From NCBI GenBank assembly GCA_030847615.1, contig JAUMIR010000003.1, forward strand, positions 23,193,001 to 23,257,000: a stretch of DNA of 64,000 bases, in the 5' to 3' direction. The notes below the pieces were generated by a model. The model was not told the origin of the DNA, did not search any database, and saw only the letters and a list, made by a program, of their open reading frames with translations. Positions 41,521 to 53,265 of this stretch are shown here, piece by piece. The first letter of the stretch is position 1, and the number at the start of each line of letters is the position of its first letter. A program made the position numbers and the translations under genes. This DNA comes from Gambelia wislizenii. Lineage: Eukaryota > Chordata > Lepidosauria > Squamata > Crotaphytidae.

Positions 41521-41935
41521 TCTCTCTCTCTCTCCCTCTCTCTCTGGCTTTTCTTCACAAACGAAGATTCGGGAAGGACTCATCCCGCACTTTCTGCAAG
41601 CGCGCTGATGACTGAAAAGGCCAATCTGAGATAAACAAATCCAGTTGCAGAAAGCACAGCAGAGGGTCTCCTTGGGTGATGTTTCCGGGTTGTGATTCTT
41701 TCTTTGTTGTCGTTTATCTTCAAGACTTGTTTGGCGTGAGTTCTCAAATAAGGCTGTAGCCTTGTGGATAGTCCCGATGTGAGGCCAGGGTGGACCATTG
41801 TTGGTGATCAATTCGGCTGAGCCTGAGATGTTGTTTCAGGGAGTCCTTGTATCACTTTATTTGAGTGCCCCTCGTACGCTGACCCATGGCGAGTTCACTG
41901 TAGAGTACTATTTTTGGAGGCCATGATATAATACA
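41521..41935 (-). pseudogene. Zinc-finger-tailed LINE, 3' end with (GA)n tail
   Basis: Minus strand. From GELAMG-type codons (41,890) through HNKATALFENSRQTSLEDKR-like sequence and CCAFCNWICLSQIGLFSHQRAC to 'gagtccttcccgaatcttcg' and a (GA)n run at 41,521-41,544. It contains a deletion relative to the 27-kb copy (near 41,770) and frameshifts. Confidence 0.75.
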
Positions 41936-42514
41936 AATAGAGGCTGTACATACCTGAGTTGACTCAAACGCCTTTTGCCTTTTGGACAGTATGTTATGTT
42001 TATTGGTTTCCTGATGCACAGTAAAATATTAGGCATTTATTTTGATAGTCTCCACTGAGCCATTGTACTTGGTGGATGACCTTGGGCCAGCCAGTCTCTT
42101 AACCTGACCACCTTCTCAGAATTGCTGTGAGTGTAAAGTGAGGAGGAGAGAACTCTGTATCCCAGTTTAAGCTCATTCAAGGAAAAGTGGAATATAAATA
42201 TAAGCATTGGAGTAGCTATGGCTATGAGCTATGACTTGGATTCATTAGTTAAGAGTCACAGCCTCAAAATGAAACTATGTGCCACATACTTTAGAACTGA
42301 ATGGTATCTCTGTTGAAGGTATTCTTCGTGCATGTAACTTGTACACAAGATGAAGAGGCCCAGGATGAGCAAGTCACACTCTGTTATCACCCCACTGTGT
42401 CTATGTTGTCCTCTCCCTATATTGATTGCAGTGGAGTTCTTCCTCTATTTGTGGAGAGTCTGCATGATTTAAACTTTCAGTTGCATACAGTTGCCCTTTG
42501 TACATACAGAGTAG

Positions 42515-42649
42515 TGATAACAGGACCCATTTCAGTCTGGTTTCAGGCTGGGGAATGGCACAGAAATGACCTTAGTTGCTCTGATTGACATTGGGGAAAG
42601 ACAGGTGGAGCGCTACCCTATTGATCTTCCTGAATCTCTCTTGGCATTT
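42515..42649 (+). mobile_element. L2-like LINE, left part, interrupted by CR1
   Basis: Frames carry DP-FQSGFRLGNGTE-like sequence ('cagtctggtttcaggctgg') and LVALIDIGERQVERYPIDLP. The continuation FDTIDHGILLNWV is found only after the CR1, at 45,184. The left boundary is unclear. Confidence 0.65.
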
Positions 42650-42729
42650 CATAGAATCATAGACTTGCAGAGTTGGAAGAGACCACGAGGGCCATCCAGT
42701 CCAACCCCCTGCCATTCAGGAAATCACGA

Positions 42730-43293
42730 TCAAAGCATCCCCGACAGATGGCCATCCAGCCTCTGTTTAAAGACCTCCAAGGAAGGAGACCCCACCACGC
42801 TCCGAGGGAGTGCGTTCCACTGCCGAACAGCTCTTACTGTAAAAAAGTTCCTCCTAATGTTGAGGTGGAATCTCTGCTCCTGGAGCTTGTATCCATTGCT
42901 CCGTGTTCCGATCTCTGGACCAGCAGAAAACAAGCTTGCTCCATCCTCAACGTGACACCCCTTCAAATACTTAAACAGGGCTATCATATCGCCTCTTAAC
43001 CGTCTTTTTTCCAGGCTAAACATACCCAGCTCCCTAAGTCTCTCCTCATAAGGCATCGTTTCCAGACCTTTCACCATTTTAGTCGCCCTTCTCTGGACAC
43101 GCACCAATTTGTCAATATCCTTTTTGAATTGTGGTGCCCAGAACTGGACACAGTATTCTAGGTGAGGCCTGACCAAGGCAGAATAGAGCGGCACTATTAC
43201 TTCCCTTGATCTGGACACTATACTTCGATTGATGCAGCCCAAAATCGCATTGGCCTTTTTAGCTGCCGCATCACATTGTTGACTCATGTTCAA
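42730..43293 (-). pseudogene. CR1 ORF2 C-terminal part
   Basis: An open stretch of 187 codons: [20 protein letters not shown], then [59 protein letters not shown], and [14 protein letters not shown] at the end. It is the post-RT segment. It is separated from the RT frame by stops and shifts near 43,300-43,440. Confidence 0.88.
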
Positions 43294-43428
43294 CTTGTGG
43301 TCTACTAGTACTGCCTCCTAGATCCCTTTCACACGTAGTCTCATTCAGCCAGGTCTTCCCCATCCTTTATCTGTGCATTTCATTTGTTCACCCTAAGTGC
43401 AGTACCTTACATTTCTCCGTATTGAATT

Positions 43429-44484
43429 TCATTTTGTTACCTTTGCCCAGCTCTCCAGTTTATCCAGGTCATCTTGAATTTTAATCCTGTCCTCCAGGGT
43501 ATTAGCTACTCCTCCTAATTTGGTGTCATCTGCAAATTTGGTAAGTATGCCCCTAATTCCCTCATCCAAGTCATTGATAAAGATGTTGAATAGCACTGGG
43601 GCCAGGACAGAACCCTGTGGCACCCCACTGGTCACATCTTTCCAAGATGAAGAGGAGCCACTGCTGAGCACCCTTTGGGTACGGCCGGTCAACCAATTAC
43701 AAATCCATTGAACTGTTAACTTGTCTAGCCCACATTTTACAAGCTTGTTTGCAAGAATGTCATGGGGAACCTTGTCAAAGGCCTTACTGAGATCAAGGTA
43801 TGCGATGTCCACAGCGTTCCCTTCATCTACCAAGCTGGTAACTTTATCAAAAAAAGAGATCAGATTAGTCTGTGATGACTTGTTTCTCTGAAACCCATGT
43901 TGACTTTTTGTGATTATGGCATTGCCTTCTAAATGTTCACAGACTCTCTGTTTAATGATCTGCTCTAGAATCTTCCCTGGTATTGATGTCAGACTAACTG
44001 GACAATAATTGTTGGGATCCTCTTTTTTCCCCTTTTTGAAGATGGGGACAACGTTTGCGCTCCTGCAGTCTGCTGGGACTTCTCCTGTTCTCCAGGAGTT
44101 CTCAAAGATTATTGCCAATGGCTCTGAGATTATATTTGCCAGCTCTTTTAATACTCTTGGATGTAGTTCATCCGGTCCTGGAGATTTAAATTCATTTAGA
44201 TTAAGAAGGTATTCCTGTACTACCTCTTTGCTTATTCTGTGCTGGATTTCCCCTGTTGTGTCTTCTGTACCTTTATCCTCAGGTTGGTCCCCCTTTACCT
44301 TTTCTGAAAACACTGAGGCAAAGAAGGTGTTGAGTAATTCTGCCTTTCCTCTGTCCCCTGTTAGCATTTTGCCATCTTCTCCACGTAGTGGCCCTACCAT
44401 TTCCTTCTTCCTCCTTTTGCTGCGGACATACCCAAAAAAACCCCTTTTTATTGTTCTTAACCTCTCTTGTAAGCCTGAGCTCAT
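43429..44484 (-). pseudogene. CR1 ORF2 reverse transcriptase part
   Basis: A 351-codon frame. The RT blocks are visible: [94 protein letters not shown] and [13 protein letters not shown], which holds the catalytic aspartate pair. The frame ends at WAKVTK, short of the C-terminal block, because of a stop or frameshift. Confidence 0.9.
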
Positions 44485-45180
44485 TCTGTGCTTTAGCTTT
44501 TCTGACTTTACTCCTACATGTGCTCGCTATCTGTTTGAATTCTTCTTTGGTGATTTCCCCCTTTTTCCATTTCTTATACATGTTCCGTTTAAAACTTAGC
44601 TCCGTTGATATTTCTTTAGTCATCCATCCTGGTTTCTTGAGACACCTCCCATTTTTCTTCCTCAATGGTACTGTTTGAAATTGTGCCTTCAGTATCTCCC
44701 TTTTGAGAAAGTCCCATCCGTCTTGAGGTCTCTTCTCTTTTAGTATTCCTGACCATGGGATCACCCCCAGTATTTCTCTGAGTTTATTGAAATCAGCTCT
44801 CCTAAAGTCAAGAATGCGTGTCTGACTATGCCTGGCTTCTCCTTTCCATTGTATAACAAACTCCAGGAGAACATGATCACCCTCACCTAAGGATCCCACC
44901 ACTTGCACCCCATTAACCAGGTCATCCCTGTTGGTTAGGATCAGATCTAAAATAGCTGACCCCCTTGTTGCCTCTTCCACCTTTTGGACCATGAAATTGT
45001 TTTCCAGGCAAGTCAGTAATTTGCTAGACCTTGAAGTTTTGGTTTTGTTAGATTGCCAGCAAATATCAGGATAGTTGAAGTCACCCATCACTACTACATC
45101 TCTCCTTTCTGCGTGTGTGTTCATTTGTTCTAGAAAGGCATCATCCAATTCCTCCGTCTGACTTGGGGGTCTGTAGTAGG
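44279..45180 (-). pseudogene. CR1 ORF2 endonuclease C-terminal part
   Basis: It starts within the endonuclease (YYRPPSQTEELDDAFLEQM) and has VVVMGDFNYPDICW, LDLILTNRDDLVNGVQVVG and EGDHVLLEF, that is, the GDFN and DH blocks of an AP-like endonuclease. The usual serine before DH is glycine here (GDH in place of SDH). The early catalytic residues are lost by 5' truncation. The frame overlaps the RT frame through a one-base shift. Confidence 0.85.
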
Positions 45181-45183
45181 GGG

Positions 45184-45345
45184 GTTTGATACTATTGATC
45201 ATGGTATCTTACTGAACTGGGTCTTATTTATATTTTCTTACTGTTTTTAACCTGTTTAACCAATTTTAATGCTATTTGTAAGATGCCCTGAGATCTTCTA
45301 ATATAGGGCAGGGTGTAAATATTTTAATAAATAACAGTGATGCAG
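45184..45345 (+). mobile_element. L2-like LINE, right part, after the CR1
   Basis: It begins FDTIDHGILLNWV ('gatactattgatcatggtat'), then goes quickly to a 3' end 'gatgccctgagatcttctaa' and 'agggcagggtgtaaatattt'. It completes the copy at 42,515-42,649, although most of the RT and C-terminus is missing, as in the 22.9-kb copy. Confidence 0.7.
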
Positions 45346-45511
45346 AGGGGTGAAACTAGCACAGTTACCACTCTTGCTCCCACTCTGTGCATCTAGAGCA
45401 AAGATGAGGATCACGCAGTGCTCCAGCAAGCCTAGGTCATGGTGAAGAATGCTAGGACTTGCAGCCCAATTCCATTTGGCAGGTTACCTGATTCCTGCTT
45501 GTGGCCTAGAG

Positions 45512-45692
45512 CAGTGTTTCTCAGCCATGGTTCCCTGGGTTCCCCAAGAGGTTGCTAGGGGTTCCTCAAGAGATTGTGATTGTGGGGGAAAGCAATAGCA
45601 GTATATAGAATAATGTTTATGCAGGGGTCCCCTGAGACCTGAAAATTATTTCAAGGGTTTCCCCAGGATAAAAAGGTTGAGAAAGGCTGGTC
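45512..45692. mobile_element. hAT-like MITE, about 180 bases
   Basis: Inverted ends 'cagtgtttctcagccatgg' and 'aaaggttgagaaaggctgg'. The interior has 'ttgctaggggttcctcaaga' and 'tgtgggggaaagcaatag'. A part recurs inverted at 51,755-51,832. Confidence 0.75.
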
Positions 45693-45696
45693 TAGA

Positions 45697-45962
45697 GTGT
45701 ATTAACATGACACGGTTAAAGTAGTTAAAGTAGTTTGATACCCCTATAACTGTCTTGGCTCCATCTCATGGGACGTTGGGATTTTTTGTTTGGTAAGGTA
45801 CTTAGAATTCTTTGCTAGAATATTCTAATGCTGTAGTTGAGACGAGTGGATAGAATTCTCTAGCAGTACCTCCTAGAGAGTAACTCCAGGATTCCATAGG
45901 ATGGGGAGAACAGTTAAAGCAGTATCAAACTCCTATAACTGTGTAGTGTAGATGCACTCCTA
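45697..45962. mobile_element. Foldback MITE, 'tctacactgtagaaat' family, copy 3 (worn)
   Basis: 'aagtagtttgatacccct' and its mirror 'agcagtatcaaactcctata' flank 'gggacgttgggattttttg' and 'actccaggattccatagg'. It is more diverged than the 25.6-kb copy. Confidence 0.6.
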
Positions 45963-46107
45963 AACTGCCTGCATAAGACATTTTCAAGGACAGGTTATTA
46001 ATTTTTTAAAATAAATGTTATTTTAAACTTTAAAACATGCAACAAACATAATTCATTCTTTCATTTATATTAAATTATAATAATTTTCATCTTAATTATT
46101 AACATAA

Positions 46108-46158
46108 TTAAGTCCTTTCTGAATCTTTGTTTGCAAAGAAAAGCCAGAGAGAAAGCTT
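46108..46158 (+). mobile_element. Zinc-finger-tailed LINE, extreme 3' end
   Basis: 'aagtcctttctgaatctttg' then 'gaaaagccagagagaaagc'. Only the last 50 bases are present. Confidence 0.7.
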
Positions 46159-46241
46159 TAACATAAATGAATTACTCTCCACCCCACTACAAAGTGCTCC
46201 CCACTCCCAGGATCATCTATACCATTAATTTATTCCTTTTT

Positions 46242-46540
46242 TCAAAATTGCCATGCTTCTCTTAGAGGTGTATGCCTCTTTTTTCCTTTAAAAAAAACAT
46301 ATTCTACAAATGGCTTCCATATTTCATCAAAATTACAACTTTTCCATAATCCTTTTTTAACTTTCAATCTGCACATTAATTTAACATTAATAACAATATC
46401 CCAAACTTCTCTATACCATTCCTCTATTTGATAAACTCCTTGAAGCTTCCAGTTTCTGGATATAGTTAATCTTGCTACTGTTAATAAATTTGTAATCAAA
46501 TCCTTAATAAGGGGACAGTTTATTTGTATGTGTAACCTGT
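46242..46540 (-). pseudogene. L1 LINE fragment (ORF2 C-terminal end)
   Basis: The minus-strand frame reads MITNLLTVARLTISRNWK, GVYQIEEWYREVWDIVINVK, LWKSCNFDEIWKPFVEYVFF. This is the end of L1 ORF2, comparable to 5,640-5,845 but a different lineage. It is truncated on both sides. Confidence 0.82.
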
Positions 46541-46673
46541 CAGGTTATTTGACATTCTAATCCAATGTTGGCAGTTCAGCATGGCAGCAGGTTTCTGGAC
46601 TCTTTAGGACAGATCTTTCTCAGCACCTGGTATCTGAATTCTTTAAAATGAAGATGCCAAGGACTCACTCTGT

Positions 46674-46675
<2 letters not shown>

Positions 46676-46707
<32 letters not shown>
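46676..46707. repeat. (TA)n microsatellite
   Basis: About fifteen TA units followed by 'catacatacacatg'. Confidence 0.9.
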
Positions 46708-46712
<5 letters not shown>

Positions 46713-46737
46713 CATACACATGAGGGCTCCCACCGAC

Positions 46738-46822
46738 CACATATTGGAAAAGTGACATTTTGATTGGCGGATTCTGGGAGTTGTAATCCAAAAGAGGTAA
46801 CATTTCCAAACTTCAGTGCATC
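46738..46822. mobile_element. Short foldback MITE
   Basis: 'ttggaaaagtgacattttga' faces 'aaaagaggtaacatttccaa' around 'attctgggagttgtaatcc'. Same family as 28,715. Confidence 0.7.
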
Positions 46823-46959
46823 CCAACTGGAGGAATTTCCATTGACCTCATTGGGGTTTACCTTTGAGTAAGTATGCAAAGGGCCAGGCTCTGATATTTG
46901 AACTTCAACCAGTGTTCGCTCTGCTTTGGTGCTGACTCCTCCATTTTGCACAAGAAGGA

Positions 46960-49765
46960 TACCCTACCTTTTTTCGACAAGACTGTTGTTGAGAATTAAG
47001 TAGGCAGGTAGGTAGGTAAATTTGAGCAAAGTGCTGTTAAATCCTGGGGGAAACAAATTTGTGTTATGGAACCTCTTTATTCTAGGATAATTCCAGAGCT
47101 TGATTAGGTTTCATTTGTTTGTGTGATTGGGGTCAACTGGGGGTTGAAGTGAATTGAGTTGACAACTAACAAGCTCAGGAAGGAGAAATTGCCTCACTGA
47201 ATTAGAGCAAGAGCCCATTGAAGTGGCATTCTGTTTGTAGCCACAGCCAAACAGATGCCCCCAAGAGGCTCAGAAGCTGGGCTTGATGGTAATATGTATG
47301 GTTTCTTGACCTTTCTTGACCCTTGCCTTGAATCACCTCTGTGAACCTTGAATAATTGATCCCAACATTTAAACTAATGCTGCAGTATTGTGGGGAGAGC
47401 CCACAAAACCTGTGGACTGCCACAAACAAGCCAAGGAGTGGGGTTGAAATCCCTGGGGCACCCCTTGGTCCATGCAGTGGCTGCATCCAGTGACCAAACC
47501 CGGAATATAACAACCTCTGCGTTCTGACTCTGTAAATGTACCTGGAATTGGACGTCTCTTCATCCCTCCAGTTTAATCCAATCCTAGAATGGAACATCTT
47601 CTTGTGGCAGCTGATGAGCTCTACAACAATAGCAACCTTAATCTGTTTTGTTGAGGCATAAGCCAGTGTGGCAGGGACCTGGAAGCATCCATAGTGCTCT
47701 GTTTTTGTCTTAAATTTATGTCTTATGTTGATTGTCTTAGACAATGGAGGAGGGGTAGAGCTCTAGTACAGTGGCAGAGCACATACTTTGCATTTCAAAG
47801 GTTCTAAGCCTGACCCTGGTATCTCTTGATGGGGCTGAGAGAGGACTCTTGTCTGAAACCCTAAAGAGTTACTGCTAGTCAATGCAGCTCAGCATGGAGT
47901 TTGAGCAGTGAGGTCCTTATTCCATGCTCTGGAGCTACATACTATTGCTTCTACTAGTTGGTTTGCTCTGAAAGGGAGTGCCTCTCAAAAGTTGCCGATT
48001 TACTGATCAGCTAGTGTAGCTGTGTTCAAAACGACCACAGTACCAAAGCATGGCATCATGTGGCTTGGCTTGCCTAAAATCTGATGGAGATGCACATCTC
48101 TATGTCCCAGCTGCAATGGGAGTATGAGGAATGGGAACAAGAGCAGCTGGTGGTTTCCATGTCCATGGGATTGTGAGTCCAGTCCAGACTTGAAAGAAGC
48201 TCCCCAAGGTGTTAAATATATTTTAGGGATCAGCACCTTGGAAAGCTCATTTAAAGTTTGGACTAAAACCCAGAGATGATTTACTGCCTCATTGGCATGG
48301 AAGTCACTAGCCACCACTGGAGAAGAGCAAGGGCATTCTCACTGTTCAAACTACAGTTCAATTCTTGGTCTTGGGGGAAGCTAGGAAGCCCTTTTTGAAA
48401 GCATATGGTAGGCAGTTTTATCTGATTTAGGGGCAGGGAACAAATCAAGCCCTCCTGGGATCCCAGGCTTGCCTTTCAGAGTTTTTAAATGGCCATACCC
48501 CCTTGCCCATGGCCCCATCATTTAAGGATTTCCTAGATTTATGTGAGTTTTTCTTCCCATTCTAAAAGACGAAAATATCTTTTCTAATGCTTAGTTCTGG
48601 GCAGTAAGAGTTTCAAGCAAAAATACATGGGTCTCCCCCACCCCCTGGTCCTGCATTTCCCCTCTTGTCTCTCACACTACTTGGATGCTTCCCTGTCCCA
48701 ACAACAACTTCTCCAAAACTGAATTTAGTTTTCAGGCTGAAAGAGATTTCCCACTCATCATCTAACCTTATTATCTGCTGTATTTCTGTTTTTATTATTA
48801 TTATTATATTGTAGTTATTTTGAGGTTTGCTTTTTTTTATGATAGTTAATTGTGTTGTACAGCGTTTTTCATGTCACTCACCTTGCTAATAATTGATACT
48901 TCAGTAAAGATTGACTGGCACCTCTGTTGCCTTTGGACAGTGCCAGCGGGTGTTGTGTTTCTTGAAATGTGGCCACTGAACTTTCACCTATTTTGGAATA
49001 TTATTTTCAGTCAGCTGCCATTTGTCCCAATACTCTCTCCCTGACTAAGGACAGAAAACTCCCAGTTCTGTCTAGCTCTACAAGTTGTGCAATGCATTTT
49101 TTTAATTCCCATAGCAAGAAATGTATCATGCATTAAAACAACCTTCCCAAACTGCTTTTCTAAAGGCTTGTTGTTCATACTGTGCTGTCTGAGAACTGAA
49201 AATTGTAATCTTATTTTGTTTGTATAGGAGAGAATTTTAATCTTTCAACTGTTTAGTCTTTAAAACATTTCCAAGCTGCCTTTCATCCTTACAGATTCCA
49301 AGGTGGTATTCAGATAGAAGTAGAAGGATTAAATACAAGCACAACAATAGAACCTTGCAATGTGTCATCGAAACAAAGAAGGCCTGTTCTCAGATAAGGG
49401 CTTCTCTGGGTGACCTTATGTCACAGGCAGGGTGATACTGCAAGAGATGTTCCTGCAGATATTTGGACTCCCTCAGTGTTTTATTGCTAAGCATCAATAT
49501 CTTGAATGAGGCTCAGAATGAGAGTCAGTGCAGCTTCTTCAGAATCACTGTAATAAGATTCTACCTGGTTATATGAAGGAGTGGCCATGATCCAGAAACT
49601 GCATGGCTGCACTGGCTGTTTTTTGTTTTTGACTACCTGCATCAGAAAGCTGTAGCTGTGCTGTCATGGCTGAAATTTTGGCAATCACAAGTGGCATTTG
49701 GATTGCTTCTGGTCACCTTTTCATCTGTTGTGGGGAGGAGGGTTGTTGCTAACTGGGTGTGCAGG
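46960..49765 (+). other. NCEH1 intron 1, nothing classified
   Basis: A 180-codon open frame on the minus strand (47,202-47,744) has no domain I recognise and is treated as chance or an old repeat. A pyrimidine/AT-rich run with TTA repeats is at 48,790-48,810. No NCEH1 exon is seen. Confidence 0.4.
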
Positions 49766-49775
49766 ACACCCTGAA

Positions 49776-51655
49776 CAAGCTTGCTCCATCAATATGACAT
49801 AATTTCAAGTATTTAAACATGGCTATCATGTCACCTCTTAACTTTCACTTTTCCAGACTAAACATACCCAGCTCTCTAAGCAGCTCCTCTTCTGGCGTAG
49901 TTTCCAGGCTTTTACCATTTTGGTCACCCTTCTCTGGACACATTCTAGTTTGTCAATATCCTTCTTGAATTGTGATGCCCAGAACAGGACACAGTATTCT
50001 AGGTGAGATCTGACCAATGCAGAATAAAGTGGTACTATTACTTCCCTCAATCTAGACACTAAACTCCTATTGATGAAGCCTAGAATCACATTGGCTTTAT
50101 TATCTAGCACATCACTTTGTTGACTCATGTTCAGCTTGTCATCTACCAAGACTCCTAGATCCCTTTCACATGTACTGTTGTCAAGCCAGGTGTCACCCAT
50201 CCTGTATCTGTGCATTTCATTTTTCTGCCTAAATGTAGTGCTTTACATTTCTCCCTGTTGAGATTCATTTTGTTAGTTTTGGCCCACCTCTCCAATCTGT
50301 TAAGATCATTTTGATTTCTGATCCTGTCCTCTGAGGTATTTCTTACCCCTCCTAATTTGGTGTCATCCATAAATCTGATAAGCTTGCCCTCTATTCCGTC
50401 ATCCATGTCATATATAAAGATGTTGAATAGAACTGGGCCCATGACAGAACCGTCTGGAACCCCACTGGTCACTTCTCTCCAAGATGAAGAGGAGCCATGG
50501 GTGACCATACTTTGGGCTCGGCTGGTCAACCAATTACAAATCCACCTAAAGAGTAAGATTGTCTAGCCTACATTTTAATAGCTTGTTTGCAAAAATATAA
50601 TGGGGGACCTTGTCAAGGGCCTTACTGAAATCAAGATATGCTACATCTTCAGCATTCTCTTCATCTACCAGGCTTGTAACTACAAAAAAGAGATATGACT
50701 CGTTTTTGAGAAACCAATGTTGACTTTTAGTGATCACAGCATTCCTTTCATTACAGACTGTCTGCTTAATGATCTGCTCCAGAATCTGGTATTCTTCCTG
50801 GTATTGATGTTAGTTAGACTGACTGATTTGGATCCTCCCCCCCTTTTTTTAAAAAAAAAAAAATGGGGACAACATTTGCCCTCCTCCAGTCTGTTGGGAG
50901 TTCTGTTCTCCAGGAATTCTCAAAGATTATTGCCAGTGGTTCTTAGATTACTGCCTGTTCTTTTAATACTCTTGGATGTACTGTATTTCATCTGGCCCTA
51001 GAGAGACTTGTATACATTTAGAGTGACAAGGTATTCCTGTAGTACTACTTTACCTATTCTTTGCTGCATTTCCCCTACTGCATCATCTGCTCCATTTTTT
51101 CTGGGTTGGACACTGTTTTCCTTTTGGGAGACGACTGAAGCAAAAAAGGTATTGAGTACTGCCTTTTACTCTGTTCCCTGTTAGCATCTTCTCCATGCAG
51201 CGGCCCAACCATTTCCCTGTTCTTCCTTTTGCCATGGACATAACAAAAAAAGCCCTTTTTATTGTTTCAAACCTTTCTAGCAAGCCTGAGCTCATCCTGC
51301 GCTTTTGGTTTTCTGACTTTCTCCATACACATGCTGGTTATTTTTTTTTAAATTCTTTTTTGGCGGTTTCTCCCTTTTCCCATTTCTTGTACATATGCTT
51401 CTTTAAATCTTAGTTCAATTGAAAGTTCTTTAGATATCCATCCTGGTTTCTTTAGACAGCTTCCATTTTCCCCTCCTCACTGGAACTGTTTGAAGTTGTG
51501 CCTTCAATATCTCGCTTGTAAGAAACTCCCACCCATCATGAACTCCCTTCTCTTTTAGTATTTCTGACCATGGGATCACACCCAGTATTTCTCTAAGTTT
51601 ACTAAAATCAGGTTTCTTAATGTTTAGAATGTGTGTCTTTACTTGGCTTCCCTTT
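49776..51655 (-). mobile_element. Older CR1 LINE, truncated at both ends
   Basis: Carries CR1 ORF2 from the distal endonuclease (LREILGVIPWSEILKEK, 51,540-51,610) through RT (SGVPDGSVMGPVLFNIFIYD, LIRFMDDTKLGG) to the C-terminal block (RSHLEYCVLFW). It has many stops, shifts and deletions. The catalytic block is MDD in place of ADD. The left end is inside the C-terminal coding region, so the CR1 3' terminus is missing, which is unusual for a LINE and points to later loss. Confidence 0.85.
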
Positions 51656-51835
51656 TCCACTGTCAGCCCTCCGCATTCATGGGTTCTATATCCACAGATT
51701 CAACCAACCACAGCTTGAAAATATATATATTTTTTGTCAGTCTATATACTGTTGTTGCTTTCCCCCAACAATCACAATCTCTTGACGAACCCCTAGCAAT
51801 CTCTTGGGGAACCCTGGTTGAGAAACACTGGTCTA
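51656..51835. mobile_element. Tigger/MER2-like end and hAT-like MITE scrap
   Basis: 51,660-51,740 reads 'gtcagccctccgcattcatg', 'ttctatatccacagattcaa' and 'ccaaccacagcttgaaaat', close to the end of Tigger/MER2-type elements. 51,755-51,832 is the inverse of part of the 45.5-kb hAT-like MITE ('tgctttcccccaacaatcac', 'ccctggttgagaaacactgg'). Confidence 0.65.
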
Positions 51836-52392
51836 GATCAAGGGACGTAATAGTGCTACTCTATTCTGCTTTGGTCAGACCTCAACTGGAATACTGTGTC
51901 CAGTCCTGGGCACCACAATTCAAGAAGGATATTCATAAGCTGGAATGTGTCCAGAGGAGGGTGAGCAAAATGGTGGGAGGTCTGGAAGCCATGCCCTATG
52001 AGGAGCGGCTTAGGGAGTTGGGTATGTTTAGTCTGGAGAAGAGAAGGTTGAGAGGTGACGTGATAGCCATGTTTAAATATTTGAAGGGATGCCATTCTGA
52101 GGATGGAGCAAGCTTGTTTTCTGCAGCTCCAGAGACTAGGACATGGAGCAATGGACTCAAACTACAGGAAAAGAGATTCCACCTAAACATTAGGAAGAAC
52201 TTCCTGACAGTAAGAACTGTTTGGAAGCGGAATACACTGCCTCGTAGTGTGGTGGAGTCTCCTTTTTTGGAGGTTTTTAAACAGAGGCTGGATGGCCACT
52301 TGTCAGGAATGATTTGATTGTGTATTCCTGCATGGCAGGATGTTGGACTGGATGGCCCTTGGGGTCTCTTCCAGCTCTTTGATTCTATAATA
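51836..52392 (+). mobile_element. CR1 LINE 3' end
   Basis: 5'-truncated to about 555 bases, starting at 'tctagatcaagggacgtaat' ([20 protein letters not shown]). The frame stays open to [13 protein letters not shown] and a stop, through [20 protein letters not shown] and [18 protein letters not shown]. It ends in the 3' UTR at 'tctttgattctataataa', the CR1 terminus. Confidence 0.9.
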
Positions 52393-53030
52393 ATAAGATA
52401 CTATCACATGTAAAGACTTCATTTAGGATTACTTGTCATTGAGAAGTACAGCTACAGTTATCCAACCTGTTTGGCATTTCTATGCACACAAAATGGGATT
52501 TAAATAATCATGCATGTACTCCCATGTGTGTGCATACATACGCTACCCCAAATATTTTGCATTACAACAGGAATTGCACACAGCAATATATTGTTGGTGG
52601 GAAAACATATTTCCCTAAAAAGCTCAGGTTAACCATTGCAGCTAAACTTAGAATAAGGAGTTTGGCTGATGATTTTAGTGTATCTGCTGAACAAAAAGTT
52701 CCAGCACTCTGACCTTGGTAAATCCTGGTTCCACTAGCCCACTGCTTAATAGAAAAGGTGCCTATTCATCTATTGAAGATTGGGTGCTCAAGATGTTCAA
52801 GGTGGCAGAAATGGACAAATTATCTATGTTGATAAAAGAAAAGTCAATATACATGGGTTCTGCATTTTTTTTGAAAACTAGGAACCCCTTTTAAAGTTTT
52901 TAGAGGAGAGTGGAGAAAAAATAACATTTTCAGGTTTTGAGTATTAATATATTTCATAAATGCAGTAGGAGGTTCATTAACAAATTATTTTTGGAGGGAG
53001 GTTTCTTTCTTTCTTTTTTTTAAGATACAG
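52393..53030 (+). other. NCEH1 intron 1, nothing recognised
   Basis: No exon, RNA gene or repeat is recognised. Confidence 0.45.
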
Positions 53031-53034
53031 CCCC

Positions 53035-53265
53035 CCCCCTTCCCAGTATTCACAGGGGATACATTCCTGAATTTAATGTGTATAAGTGCAATAGTGGATA
53101 ATAGCAAACCCTATTAAAATAAAGGACTTCCTATACAAACATACCATAGAGCTGCACTGGAGGACCTAGAAGATGTCTAGAGAGGATGCATCTCTAGGCA
53201 TTTTGTGTCCCCTATTTTGTTTCCCTTAAACAACTGAAACTGTGGCTATTGGTTCTACAGATATG
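53035..53265. mobile_element. Diverged pogo-like MITE
   Basis: 'tattcacaggggatacattc', 'ggataatagcaaaccctatt', 'ataccatagagctgc', 'ggaggacctagaagatg' and 'attttgtgtcccctattttg' follow the order of the 40.2-kb copy. Confidence 0.65.

Larger units (their letters stand above)
42650..45180 (-). mobile_element. CR1 LINE, 5'-truncated, about 2.5 kb, nested in an L2
   Basis: A young-looking CR1 (Chicken Repeat 1 clade non-LTR retrotransposon). Its 3' end is at 42,650 (catagaatcatagac, the reverse of the CR1 terminus) and its 5' end is inside the endonuclease domain. It keeps the distal endonuclease, the whole reverse transcriptase region and the C-terminus in a few frames. It is inserted in the L2-like LINE whose halves lie at 42,515-42,649 and 45,184-45,345. 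No A-tail or clear duplication is seen, as usual for CR1. It is closely similar to the copy at 60,068-64,000 and antisense to NCEH1. Confidence 0.92.

Noticed and set aside
47202..47744. A 180-codon open frame on the minus strand.
   Set aside because: No recognised domain or splice context; composition is unremarkable. Possibly an old repeat. Not called as a gene.
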